Shown: in pieces, positions 23,637-31,585 of the stretch
Layout of the letters: every line of letters begins with the position of its first letter
Position numbering within the stretch: position 1 is the first letter of the stretch
Position numbers and translations under genes: made by a program
Assembly: GCA_900315015.1 (NCBI GenBank)
Contig: OMXJ01000014.1
Span: 1 to 64,000, forward strand
DNA: 64,000 bases
Direction of reading: 5' to 3'
Source: an uncultured Eubacteriales bacterium
GTDB taxonomy: Bacteria; Bacillota; Clostridia; Lachnospirales; Lachnospiraceae
Notes under the pieces: generated by a model
Seen by the model: only the letters and a program-made list of their open reading frames with translations
Told to the model about the DNA's origin: nothing
Database searches by the model: none

Positions 23637-24742
23637 TGAGTTCTAAGATACCAGTTTTCCTTATCACAGGATATTTAGGCTCTGGGAAAACTACCCTATT
23701 AAATGAGCTGCTTCATCAAGACCAAAGGAAGCTTGCAGTAGTAGTCAATGATATGGGACAGGTAAACGTCGATGCAAGGCTTGTTTTGGAGCAGGGGATG
23801 AAATCACTTGATACTACGATGGTAGAATTGTCAAATGGCTGCATTTGCTGCACCCTTCGCGAGGAATTTATGCAGGAAGTTGAAGAACTTGCAAAAATAC
23901 CAGGACTTGAAGGCATATTTGTAGAAGCATCAGGAATAAGTGATCCGGCATCAATAGCACAGGCTTTTTTAGCATACGAGGATCAGACCTCCTTTTATCT
24001 TGCTACAATAGCAACAGTTGTTGATGCAGATAGAATTTACCGTGAATTCCTAGAGGGAATTGAAACGGAAAGTTTTTCAGATGATGATCCGGACATTATA
24101 AATCTTGTAGTAGAGCAGATTGAGTTCTGTAACTGCATCATATTAAATAAGTGCGATCTTCTAACAAGAGAAAAGCTAGATAAGGTGAAGGACGCCATAA
24201 GGAGCATACAGCCAGAGGCTGAAATAATCGAAACCATACAGAGTAAGATAGATGCAAAGAGAATTTTAGAAGGTCATGAATTTGATTATGACGAGGCAAT
24301 GAATTCATCCTTTATACAAAAGGCACTTAAGAGAAGTGCAGAGGGCGAGACATGTGATGATGAATACGGAATCACTTCATTTGTATTTGAGGACAGAAGA
24401 CCTTTTGACAGAGAGAGCCTAATGAGGTTCATAGAAGAAGAATTCCCAGCGGAGATAATCAGAAGTAAAGGATATATATGGTTTTCGGATGACTCAATGC
24501 ACGTTCAGCTCATGGAAACAGCAGGCAGAAATGCAGCAGTATCAGAGTTCTCGAACTGGGTAGATGCCTTTAGTGAAAAGGATAAGGCTGAGGTATTTGA
24601 GGCATATCCTGAGGTACTAGATGAATGGGATCCTGTATACGGAGATAGAATGAATCAGCTTGTTTTAATTGGAAAAGGCTACGATAAAGAAGAAGTAAAA
24701 AAGAAGCTGAATGATTGTCTATCAAAGGAAAAGAGATTATAA
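23636..24742 (+). CDS. CobW/YciC-type G3E GTPase, probable zinc metallochaperone
   Basis: The 368-residue protein has a Walker A at GYLGSGKTT (about 12-20), the diagnostic CxCC motif in NGCICCTLREEF, a switch region, NKCDLL as the GTP specificity motif, and a C-terminal CobW_C domain. CobW/ZNG-type proteins insert metal into client enzymes. The YciC branch acts in zinc starvation. Co-transcription with an L33 paralogue and coupling through TAATG strongly suggests a zinc-stress operon. The length is usual for the family. Confidence 0.88.
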   Translation: MSSKIPVFLITGYLGSGKTTLLNELLHQDQRKLAVVVNDMGQVNVDARLVLEQGMKSLDTTMVELSNGCICCTLREEFMQEVEELAKIPGLEGIFVEASGISDPASIAQAFLAYEDQTSFYLATIATVVDADRIYREFLEGIETESFSDDDPDIINLVVEQIEFCNCIILNKCDLLTREKLDKVKDAIRSIQPEAEIIETIQSKIDAKRILEGHEFDYDEAMNSSFIQKALKRSAEGETCDDEYGITSFVFEDRRPFDRESLMRFIEEEFPAEIIRSKGYIWFSDDSMHVQLMETAGRNAAVSEFSNWVDAFSEKDKAEVFEAYPEVLDEWDPVYGDRMNQLVLIGKGYDKEEVKKKLNDCLSKEKRL

Positions 24743-24759
24743 AGCAGGTAATCTAACAA

Positions 24760-24788
24760 TTGAAATTTTATGCACATTGTATTATAAT
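24760..24788 (+). promoter_or_regulatory. Sigma-A promoter for the exonuclease gene
   Basis: TTGAAA and TATAAT are spaced by 17 bases. The resulting leader includes the terminator-like hairpin at 24805-24843, so read-through may be regulated. Confidence 0.7.
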
Positions 24789-24804
24789 TTAATATAGAAA
24801 ACCT

Positions 24805-24843
24805 AAGACACAATCTGGTGTAAATCGGGTCGTGTCTTTTTAT
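24805..24843 (+). terminator. Terminator (or attenuator) between CobW and exonuclease genes
   Basis: AAGACAC and GTGTCTT enclose a 20-base loop and are followed by TTTATTATTT. It ends the CobW operon, and because it lies downstream of the promoter at 24760 it could also act as an attenuator. Confidence 0.65.
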
Positions 24844-24866
24844 TATTTGTAGGGGAGGTGAAGCTT

Positions 24867-25568
24867 ATGTACAGAGTTTTCTTGGATTTTGAAATGCATC
24901 CTATTCCATACAAGTATTCAGAAATAAGAAGAAGATGCATGAGCGAAATAATAGAAATAGGTGCAGTAATGCTAGACGATAAGCTAGAAGAAATTGATTC
25001 ATACAAGGCTATGGTAAAGCCGCATTACGCAGAAAGAATATTTGCAAATATCGTATCGCTTACCGGCATAACTCATCACAAGCTAGAGCATGCAGAGGAA
25101 TTTGATATTGCGTTCCCTAAATTTGTAGAGTGGTGCGTAGGAGCAGGGGATGAATTTAAAATTTATTCCTGGAGTGCCTCTGACCTAATGCAGGTAAAAG
25201 ATGAACTTAAGATAAAGGAAGTTAAGGTAGAAGGCAATGTCAAGAAAATGCTTGATAATTGGATAGATTTTCAGGAGGATTTTACAAAAATACTTGGTCT
25301 TAAGGATACGCCTAGTCTTAGCAAGGCAGTTAGAATGGCAGGTTATGAGTTTACCGGGAAAATGCATGACGCGCTATTTGATGCAAGAAATACAGGAAGA
25401 CTTTTCAAATTAGCGCAGAATAAGGAAGATCTCATAGCAACCTATAAAATGTACGATAAGACAGTAAAAACTAGTAAAGAAAAGACACCGGCAACTCAGA
25501 CACTAGGATCTATGTTTGATTTTAGCCAGTTTGGATTTACAGCAGATAATCAAGATGAAAGTCAGTGA
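24867..25568 (+). CDS. DEDDh-type 3'-5' exonuclease
   Basis: The protein has 233 residues from the ATG at 24867, chosen because GGGGAGGTG lies 7 bases upstream; a GTG at 24858 sits inside that site. Exo I is FLDFEMHP (Asp and Glu), Exo II lies around SWSASDLMQV, and Exo III is HDALFDARNT, with His and Asp, typical of the DnaQ/RNase T superfamily. It may act in DNA or RNA 3'-end trimming. The last 40 residues are a Thr/Ser-rich tail ending near MFDFSQFGF, perhaps a short partner-binding motif. Confidence 0.85.
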   Translation: MYRVFLDFEMHPIPYKYSEIRRRCMSEIIEIGAVMLDDKLEEIDSYKAMVKPHYAERIFANIVSLTGITHHKLEHAEEFDIAFPKFVEWCVGAGDEFKIYSWSASDLMQVKDELKIKEVKVEGNVKKMLDNWIDFQEDFTKILGLKDTPSLSKAVRMAGYEFTGKMHDALFDARNTGRLFKLAQNKEDLIATYKMYDKTVKTSKEKTPATQTLGSMFDFSQFGFTADNQDESQ

Positions 25569-25665
25569 TATTATGGAAAAATTTGTGGCCGGCTGAACAA
25601 TAAAAGTGAAAAAGAATACGCATAAAGATGTCTAAAACTTCCCGTAGTAAGAGACCATATTTGCA

Positions 25666-25724
25666 TTGACAATAAAATTGAAAAAGGTCTATAATGAGGG
25701 AAGCAGTATGCCGCTAATGCGGCA
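25666..25724 (+). promoter_or_regulatory. xylA promoter and leader hairpin
   Basis: TTGACA (25666-25671) and TATAAT (25690-25695) are 18 bases apart. A perfect 6-bp hairpin, TGCCGC-TAAT-GCGGCA, at 25709-25724 is at the start of the transcript and could be an operator or stabiliser. No catabolite-response element was identified with certainty. Confidence 0.7.
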
Positions 25725-25761
25725 GGTTAATAATTTTTCATTTTAAAAGGAGAGAATATTC

Positions 25762-27084
25762 ATGGCACAGTATTTTGAGAATGTTCCAGTAGTTAAGTAT
25801 GAGGGACCTAAGAGCACAAATCCTTTTGCATTCAAATTCTATGATAAGGATAGAGTAGTAGCAGGAAAGACAATGAAGGAACAGCTTAAGTTTGCTATGG
25901 CATGGTGGCATACACTTTGCGCAAACGGTGTTGATATGTTCGGATCAGCTACACAGGATAAGAGTTTTGGTGGTACAACACCAATGGAAATTGCTGAAAA
26001 TAGAGTATATGCAGGTTTTGAATTCATGGAAAAGTTAGGAATTGATTATTTCTGCTTCCATGATCGTGACCTTGCTCCAGAAGGAAGAACACTTGCAGAG
26101 AGCAATGAGAACCTTGCAAAGATCGTTGATATTGTTGCTGGTGAGCAGAAGAAGTCAGGAAAGAAGCTTCTTTGGGGAACAGCAAATCTTTTCAACAATC
26201 CACGTTATATGTTCGGTGCTGGAACAGCTCCAAACGCAGATGTATTTGCATATGCAGCAGCACAGGTTAAGGCAGCTATGGATGCTACAGTAAAGCTTGG
26301 CGGACATGCATACGTATTCTGGGGCGGAAGAGAAGGCTATGACACACTCCTCAACACAGATATGGGCCTTGAGCTTGATAATATCGCTAAGTTATTCCAT
26401 ATGGCTATCGACTATGGTAACAAGATCGGCTTCGACGGTGACTTCTACATCGAGCCTAAGCCAAAGGAACCAACAAAGCATCAGTATGATTTCGATGCAG
26501 CAACAGCACTTAACTTCCTTAGAAAGTATGATCTTCTTGACAGATTCAAGCTTAATATCGAAGCTAACCATGCTACTCTTGCAGGACATACTTTCCAGCA
26601 TGAGTTAAGAGTTGCAGCTATTAACGGAGCCTTCGGTTCAGTTGATGCTAACCAGGGTGATACATTACTTGGATGGGATACAGACCAGTTCCCAACACAG
26701 ATGTACGATACAGCATTCGCTATGTATGAAATCCTTAAGGCTGGCGGATTTACAAACGGTGGTCTTAACTTCGATTCAAAGCAGCGTCGTAACTCATTCA
26801 CACTTGAGGATACAGCACTTGCTCATATCGCAGGTATGGATGGCTTCGCACTTGGTCTTCTTATTGCAGATAAGATGATCCAGGATGGCAGAATTCAGGA
26901 ATTCATCGACAAGAGATACAGCAGCTGGACAACAGGTATCGGTAAGGATATCAGGGACGGCAAGGCTGATTTCGAGTCACTTTCAGACTATGCTATGAAG
27001 ATGGGCGAGGTTACAACAAACATCAGTGGCAGACAGGAAAATCTTGAGTCAATCGTTAATCAGATTATCATGTCAGTACAGTAA
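25762..27084 (+). CDS. xylA: Xylose isomerase
   Basis: The protein has 440 residues, the usual length of clostridial class II xylose isomerases. Signature segments include [12 protein letters not shown] with the catalytic His, [33 protein letters not shown] with metal ligands, [15 protein letters not shown] and [10 protein letters not shown]. It converts D-xylose to D-xylulose in the cytoplasm. The gene stands alone: no xylulokinase, transporter or XylR is in the neighbourhood. Codon use is strongly biased toward the host's preferred set, suggesting high expression. AAAAGGAGAG precedes the ATG. Confidence 0.97.
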   Translation: MAQYFENVPVVKYEGPKSTNPFAFKFYDKDRVVAGKTMKEQLKFAMAWWHTLCANGVDMFGSATQDKSFGGTTPMEIAENRVYAGFEFMEKLGIDYFCFHDRDLAPEGRTLAESNENLAKIVDIVAGEQKKSGKKLLWGTANLFNNPRYMFGAGTAPNADVFAYAAAQVKAAMDATVKLGGHAYVFWGGREGYDTLLNTDMGLELDNIAKLFHMAIDYGNKIGFDGDFYIEPKPKEPTKHQYDFDAATALNFLRKYDLLDRFKLNIEANHATLAGHTFQHELRVAAINGAFGSVDANQGDTLLGWDTDQFPTQMYDTAFAMYEILKAGGFTNGGLNFDSKQRRNSFTLEDTALAHIAGMDGFALGLLIADKMIQDGRIQEFIDKRYSSWTTGIGKDIRDGKADFESLSDYAMKMGEVTTNISGRQENLESIVNQIIMSVQ

Positions 27085-27120
27085 TTTTGCTTAAACGTTT
27101 TTACTTTTAAATGCTATAAA

Positions 27121-27157
27121 AAACAGGTGATAGGGGGGTTCTATCGCCTGTTTTTTA
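27121..27157 (+). terminator. xylA terminator
   Basis: AAACAGGTGATAG pairs with CTATCGCCTGTTT (one G-T pair), followed by TTT and an A/T run. Confidence 0.9.
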
Positions 27158-27227
27158 TTTTGGAAATTATTTTACGATAGTAGCAAATTAGCGGTCTTTA
27201 AGAAATGTTAATGATAATACAAAAATC

Positions 27228-27256
27228 TTGACGTAAAATAACTTGAATGATATAAT
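27228..27256 (+). promoter_or_regulatory. Sigma-A promoter of the VWA operon
   Basis: TTGACG and TATAAT are spaced by 17 bases, 57 bases upstream of the ATG at 27314. Confidence 0.75.
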
Positions 27257-27313
27257 TTTATCTATTACGTGGTATTAATGAAAGAGGGGCGAAGTTGTGC
27301 CACAGGAGGAAAA

Positions 27314-28129
27314 ATGAAATCAAAGTTGTTGTTTATTGTAATGCTTGGCGTTACGGCGATAGCGGAGGCCTATCTTTTTGGTGTTGCGGATGTCATGCAT
27401 TTACACGGCCTTGGATTTATAGGCGGTATGTCGGCAGCGATAATACTTCCGGTGCTGGATGTTTTTTTAGCGATTAAGGCCTTTAAATCGGAGAAAATTA
27501 CTCCGAGAGAAATTGTATTTGTTGAGGATGAACCACTTGATTTAGCAGATACTGCAATATCGAGCCTTAAGAAGGTTGCTTCAACAAAACCTGCCATGGC
27601 AGTAGATGCAAGGAAGGCAGCAGAGCAGGTGGAGCGTTTCAGTGATAAAATTAATGCTCTTGAAGGCTATAGAGACTCAGATGGCAGAGTAATGACGCTT
27701 ATATCTTCTTCTCAGAATGTTTTTTATAAAAGAATTGAAGAATTCCTCAGAATAGCAGTATCTTTTGACAATGACGAGTATGTTCAGTTTAGAAAGGGCG
27801 AGCTTGAATTAAAGGATAAGGAGCTTATTCAGAAGAAGCAGGAAATTTTTGATAGAAAATTTAAGGGTGTTGATAAGATCACTGATGATAATGAAGCGCT
27901 CATACTTCAGATCGATGAGCTGCTTGATGTTTTAACAAGAAAAACTAATGACTCTGCCTGGGATACCAGTACACAGATGTCACTTAGCAAAATGGCTGAT
28001 TATATTGATAAAATCGAAGATGGTACGGAAATGGATAAAACGGCCAGCTTCAATGCGTTAAAGGCCCTTAAGGGAATCAACCAATATAAAAATGAGTTTT
28101 CATTAGGAGGAGCAAATGAAAAAAAGTAG
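27314..28129 (+). CDS. Two-pass membrane protein with cytoplasmic coiled coil
   Basis: The protein has 271 residues from the ATG at 27314, which has AGGAGG 6 bases upstream. Residues 1-22 and about 32-53 are hydrophobic helices. The remaining 215 residues are charged and helical, with heptad patterns around 100-190 (ELELKDKELIQKKQEIFDRK). The overall plan recalls XpaC/5-bromo-4-chloroindolyl-phosphate-hydrolysis-type proteins that travel with TelA and VWA proteins in stress loci, but this is a guess. The gene overlaps the next one by 14 bases. Confidence 0.55.
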   Translation: MKSKLLFIVMLGVTAIAEAYLFGVADVMHLHGLGFIGGMSAAIILPVLDVFLAIKAFKSEKITPREIVFVEDEPLDLADTAISSLKKVASTKPAMAVDARKAAEQVERFSDKINALEGYRDSDGRVMTLISSSQNVFYKRIEEFLRIAVSFDNDEYVQFRKGELELKDKELIQKKQEIFDRKFKGVDKITDDNEALILQIDELLDVLTRKTNDSAWDTSTQMSLSKMADYIDKIEDGTEMDKTASFNALKALKGINQYKNEFSLGGANEKK

Positions 28130-29831
28130 TAGCAAGAAAAATGGCAGCGTATTGATATTTGCAGCAGTTGCAGTTGTTATAGTAGTAATTGTCGCAATTG
28201 TAGGCATGTTTAAGGATTCAGGAAAATCTCAGAGCCAGATGGATTATGAGACAGCAAAATCAAAGCTTTCGAATAAGGTAAAGAAGATTGGAGTTACTGA
28301 AATTGCTGTTGAACCTGAGAAAATTGATGTTTCGGAGTATTTAAGTGTAGCAGATGAACTTCCGGACATTAATAAGAGCTATCCTCTTGTAGTAATAGGA
28401 AATACAGGAAGCAGTTATTCGAATGTAGAAATCTTCTCATCAGGAGAAAAGGCAGCTAAGTCAGGTACAGATGCTTTCCTTACAGATATGGCAGAAGATT
28501 TTAATAAGGAAAACTTTAGGACAGATGCAGGAAATATTATGAACGTTTCAATACGTTCAGTACCATCGGGAACAGCTGTAGAATATATATCGACAGGTGT
28601 ATATGTACCAGCAGGTTATTCACCATCTAACGAGCTTTTCGGTGAATTATTGATAAAGGATGGCGTGGGTGTAACAGTAGTTGATGACAGAGTAGTAGGT
28701 AATGTAGCAGGTATCCTTATTTCAAAATCAAAGTATAAGGAAATGTCAGCAAAGGGAACTGTTACTGCAGAAACAGTATTTGATGCGGTTGTAAACGGCG
28801 AGCTTTCAATGGGATATTCAAATCCATATACCTCAGCAACAGGTATAAACTTCCTTATGACAGCACTTAGCACACTTTCACCAGATGATATGTTAAGTGA
28901 GAACGCAGTAAGTAAGTTCCAGGCTTTCCAGGCAAATATCCCACTTGTATCATATACAACACAGCAGATGACCTCATCAGCTGAAAAGGGACTTATTGAT
29001 GCACTTGTAAGTGAGTATCAGACATATGCAAATGACAGCACACTTACACGTAACTTTGAATTTATACCATTTGGTGTACGTCATGATAACCCTCTATATG
29101 CTATAGAAGTTGTTGAAAATTCAGATGAAGATCAGGTGCTTAAGGCATTTGCAGAGTATTGCGATCAGCACCAGGATTTAGCAAGGAAGGACGGCTTCAA
29201 TGGCATGGATGAATATGCAGGAAGCGGAGCTAAATTTACAGGACTTCAGGTATCAGAGGCACAGACAATCTGGAAGGAAGAAAAGGCAAGCGGAAAGACA
29301 ATCGTTGCAGAGTTCATTGTAGACGTAAGTGGATCAATGAGCGGTGAGCCTATCAATAATCTTCGTGCAGCAATGAAGAATACAATGAGGTATATCAGTG
29401 ATGAGCATTACATCGGTGTACTTGCATTTGATGATGATGTATATGAGTATCTTCCAATTGATAAGTTTACACTTGAGCAGAAGACTTTATATAATGGCGC
29501 TGTAAATTCACTTACAGCAGCAGGAAGTACTGGAATGTACGATGCAATTCTTGTAGGTGTAGATAAGGTAATTAAGAAGTGTGATGAGCTAGGTTCAAAT
29601 GCAACACCTATTATCTTCGTACTTACAGATGGTGAGACAAACTCAGGAAATAATTACAGCGATGTAAAATCAATCCTTGATGGTCTCGATATTCCTATTT
29701 ACTCAATCAGCTATAACTATTCAAATGATGAGCTTGGAAAGCTTTCAAATCTTAATGAAGCAAGCTACATAAATGGAGATAGTGAAAATATCGTATATAA
29801 GCTTAAAAACCTCTTCAATGTAGAGATGTAA
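28116..29831 (+). CDS. Membrane-anchored protein with C-terminal von Willebrand A domain
   Basis: The 571-residue protein has one N-terminal membrane helix (about 10-32). Residues 60-370 look like a periplasmic-binding-protein-type domain (PSGTAVEYIS, SNPYTSATGINFLM, IPFGVRHDNPLYAIE), similar to extracellular substrate-binding proteins. The VWA domain starts near residue 393, with the MIDAS motif DVSGSMS (about 401), a Thr in AAGSTGMYDA and Asp in LTDGETNSG. The pair with the preceding coiled-coil protein is translationally coupled. A metal-dependent adhesion or assembly-scaffold function is typical for VWA proteins. The client is unknown. Confidence 0.72.
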   Translation: MKKSSSKKNGSVLIFAAVAVVIVVIVAIVGMFKDSGKSQSQMDYETAKSKLSNKVKKIGVTEIAVEPEKIDVSEYLSVADELPDINKSYPLVVIGNTGSSYSNVEIFSSGEKAAKSGTDAFLTDMAEDFNKENFRTDAGNIMNVSIRSVPSGTAVEYISTGVYVPAGYSPSNELFGELLIKDGVGVTVVDDRVVGNVAGILISKSKYKEMSAKGTVTAETVFDAVVNGELSMGYSNPYTSATGINFLMTALSTLSPDDMLSENAVSKFQAFQANIPLVSYTTQQMTSSAEKGLIDALVSEYQTYANDSTLTRNFEFIPFGVRHDNPLYAIEVVENSDEDQVLKAFAEYCDQHQDLARKDGFNGMDEYAGSGAKFTGLQVSEAQTIWKEEKASGKTIVAEFIVDVSGSMSGEPINNLRAAMKNTMRYISDEHYIGVLAFDDDVYEYLPIDKFTLEQKTLYNGAVNSLTAAGSTGMYDAILVGVDKVIKKCDELGSNATPIIFVLTDGETNSGNNYSDVKSILDGLDIPIYSISYNYSNDELGKLSNLNEASYINGDSENIVYKLKNLFNVEM

Positions 29832-29882
29832 TTAAAATATCGTATATAAGCTTAAAAACCTCTTTAATGTAGAGATGTAATT
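29785..29882 (+). repeat. 49-bp tandem duplication of the VWA gene 3' end
   Basis: Copy 1 (29785-29833) covers the last 15 codons and the stop. Copy 2 (29834-29882) repeats it with a single C to T change, including a second in-frame-like stop. Confidence 0.9.
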
Positions 29883-29884
29883 AA

Positions 29885-29916
29885 AATCCCGGTGCAGCAG
29901 TGTGCCGGGATTTTTT
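29885..29916 (+). terminator. Terminator of the VWA operon
   Basis: AATCCCGG and CCGGGATT enclose a 12-base loop, followed by a run of T. Confidence 0.88.
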
Positions 29917-29992
29917 GATTTAGATAATAAACTGCAAGTATTTCATTCATCCATCTGTCAACCCTTTTTTATGAATTGTGCAAATTTGGTAA

Positions 29993-30021
29993 TTGAACTG
30001 TGAGAAAACAACTGTTATAAT
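29993..30021 (+). promoter_or_regulatory. Promoter of the deformylase-like gene
   Basis: TTGAAC and TATAAT are spaced by 17 bases. Transcription would begin near 30028, over 320 bases upstream of the start codon. Confidence 0.7.
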
Positions 30022-30027
30022 AATGAA

Positions 30028-30352
30028 ACCCAAAAAGGATAAAGGACTAAGAGTAGAACGCATGCAGGCCTAAAAAGCAGCATAAAAAAGAGACACCAGA
30101 TTTATCTTCTCTAGTGCCTCTTAGTTCCGTTTTTAGATTTAGTATCAGATGATACAACAGGAGGTAACATCTGAACTATCTAAATTAATTAAATTCTGCA
30201 TTGGACTATACCTCCTTTTCTTAACTCCTTATCCGATGAGTTATATTTTCGAATTATTTTCATCACTCTTATTTGATGTTTATATAATAACACATATAAC
30301 GTTGAATGTCAAGCAGTTTATAATTATTTTATACTTTAACAGGAGAAAGCAA
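30028..30352 (+). other. Long structured 5' leader of the deformylase-like gene
   Basis: No convincing protein is encoded in these 325 bases. Two structured parts are visible. Around 30086-30124, AAGAG-A-CAC pairs with GTG-C-CTCTT. At about 30134-30186 a bent stem (TTTAGA with TCTAAA, TAG with CTA, CAGATG with CATCTG) holds AGGAGGT in its apical loop, and ACCTCCT follows at about 30211. The leader resembles a cis-regulatory or small RNA but matches no class I recognise. An ORF reading through this region was rejected as the gene start. Confidence 0.5.
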
Positions 30353-30763
30353 ATGGTAAGACCAATAATGAAGGATGTTCTGTTTTTAGGACAGAAGTCA
30401 GAAACAGCAACAAAGGCTGATTTAAGCGTAGCCCAGGACCTTATGGATACGTTAGCGTCACATAAAGATGAATGTGTAGGCATGGCAGCCAACATGATCG
30501 GAGTAAAGAAAAATATAATAGTAGTAAATGTAGGTTTTTTTAATGTACCTATGATAAATCCAGTGATCCTGAAGAAGGAAGGACCTTTTGAAGCAGAGGA
30601 AGGCTGCCTTTCACTTGTAGGAAGCAGAAAAACAACGAGATATAAGAAAATAACAGTTGAATACTGTGACATAGAAATGAAAAAGCATGTTCAGGAGTTT
30701 ACAGAATGGACAGCGCAGATAATCCAGCATGAATGTGATCATCTTCAGGGAATTATAATATAA
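30353..30763 (+). CDS. Peptide-deformylase-like protein lacking the active-site Gln
   Basis: The 136-residue protein starts at 30353, with AGGAGA 6 bases upstream. The metal motifs EEGCLS and QHECDHLQG are present, giving the Cys and two His ligands and the catalytic Glu. The first family motif normally reads G-x-G-x-A-A-x-Q, but here it is CVGMAANMIG, so the transition-state Gln is replaced. Deformylases remove the N-formyl group from nascent proteins. This shortened, divergent form is common in Clostridia and may be a second enzyme with altered substrate. It is monocistronic behind a long leader. Confidence 0.8.
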   Translation: MVRPIMKDVLFLGQKSETATKADLSVAQDLMDTLASHKDECVGMAANMIGVKKNIIVVNVGFFNVPMINPVILKKEGPFEAEEGCLSLVGSRKTTRYKKITVEYCDIEMKKHVQEFTEWTAQIIQHECDHLQGIII

Positions 30764-30953
30764 GACGGAAAAAATGCAACAGCTAGAAAAGGAAAATGGA
30801 AGTACGACAGCAGGAAAAGGAGAATAAAAGGGCAGCAGGAAAAGAAAAATAAAAATGCAGCAGCAGGAAAAGGAGAATAAAAAAGCAGAATAAAAAAGCA
30901 GCAGCTGTAAAAGTAGAATAGACGAAGTAGAAAAAGCAGCCTGGGAGGTGATT
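30764..30953 (+). repeat. Purine-rich low-complexity intergenic segment
   Basis: The gap is built from diverged copies of a GCAGCAGGAAAAGGAGAATAAA-like phrase. No terminator or clear promoter is seen. It ends in the GGGAGGTG ribosome-binding site of the next gene. Confidence 0.6.
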
Positions 30954-31403
30954 ATGACAGGGGATAATAAAAAGAAGATAGATACATGGCAATATGATAT
31001 TGGTGAAGCGCTGGTAAAAATTGCGCCTGAAAAAATGGATAAGGAGTTAAAAATAGCTTTAGCAGAGGTTTATTTTTTGCTGGAGAATTACCTGACTCCG
31101 GATTACAAATACACTCTTCCAAAAGAAATATATTCAGCAATAAAAGAAAAAAGGGATGAAGAGCATAAGGTGGATTATAATTATAGGAAGCCTTTATCAG
31201 AGCAAAAGCTGATGGAAACGACAAGGGAGCTTTTAGCGCTTTTGTACCTTAATTACTGGATAAAAAGCAAAGAAGAAAAAAGGGAACTGGTAGAAAGATG
31301 GCATGAAAATGAACTGGCACTTAAGAGAGAAATTAGAAAAGAAAAGTCAGAAAAAGTAAAGAAAATCCAAAATCTGAGAGAAAAAATGAAGCAGGTTAAA
31401 TAG
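30954..31403 (+). CDS. Hypothetical helical protein, paralogue of the 38-kb gene
   Basis: The protein has 149 residues from the ATG at 30954, with GGGAGGTG upstream. It is charged and helical. Residues about 42-125 resemble a segment of the protein at 38,271-39,155: both have an aromatic-LPKE stretch, then DY/NY-x-KPLSE, a T-x-x-LL-L segment, YW, and EER-EL-x-x-W-x-EN. This defines a shared domain of about 80 residues of unknown role. The C-terminus is very basic (KREIRKEKSEKVKK). Confidence 0.55.
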   Translation: MTGDNKKKIDTWQYDIGEALVKIAPEKMDKELKIALAEVYFLLENYLTPDYKYTLPKEIYSAIKEKRDEEHKVDYNYRKPLSEQKLMETTRELLALLYLNYWIKSKEEKRELVERWHENELALKREIRKEKSEKVKKIQNLREKMKQVK

Positions 31404-31413
31404 GAATTTTGAG

Positions 31414-31442
31414 TTGACAGAAAAGCTAAAATAGGTTATCAT
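31414..31442 (+). promoter_or_regulatory. Citrate synthase promoter
   Basis: TTGACA and TATCAT are spaced by 17 bases, about 145 bases before the ATG. Confidence 0.8.
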
Positions 31443-31510
31443 AAGTAAGAAGTTATATCAGACTAACAGTATATATTTGGGGATAAGCAAACGAAAATAA
31501 CGACTATGGG

Positions 31511-31541
31511 GGTCATTTTCAATAGAAAATGACCTTGTTTT
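31511..31541 (+). terminator. Terminator-like hairpin in the citrate synthase leader (attenuator candidate)
   Basis: GGTCATTTTC and GAAAATGACC form a perfect 10-bp stem with an AATA loop, followed by TTGTTTTGT. It lies between the promoter (31414) and the start codon (31586), so transcription of the TCA genes must pass it. Confidence 0.65.
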
Positions 31542-31585
31542 GTGTATATAAAACCAAATATGAGCTGACATAAGGGGGAAACGTA

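Noticed and set aside
30149..30352. N-terminal extension of the deformylase-like gene
   Set aside because: An upstream start at 30149 would add 68 residues with hydrophobic, non-homologous sequence; the ATG at 30353 has AGGAGA and the family's normal length.
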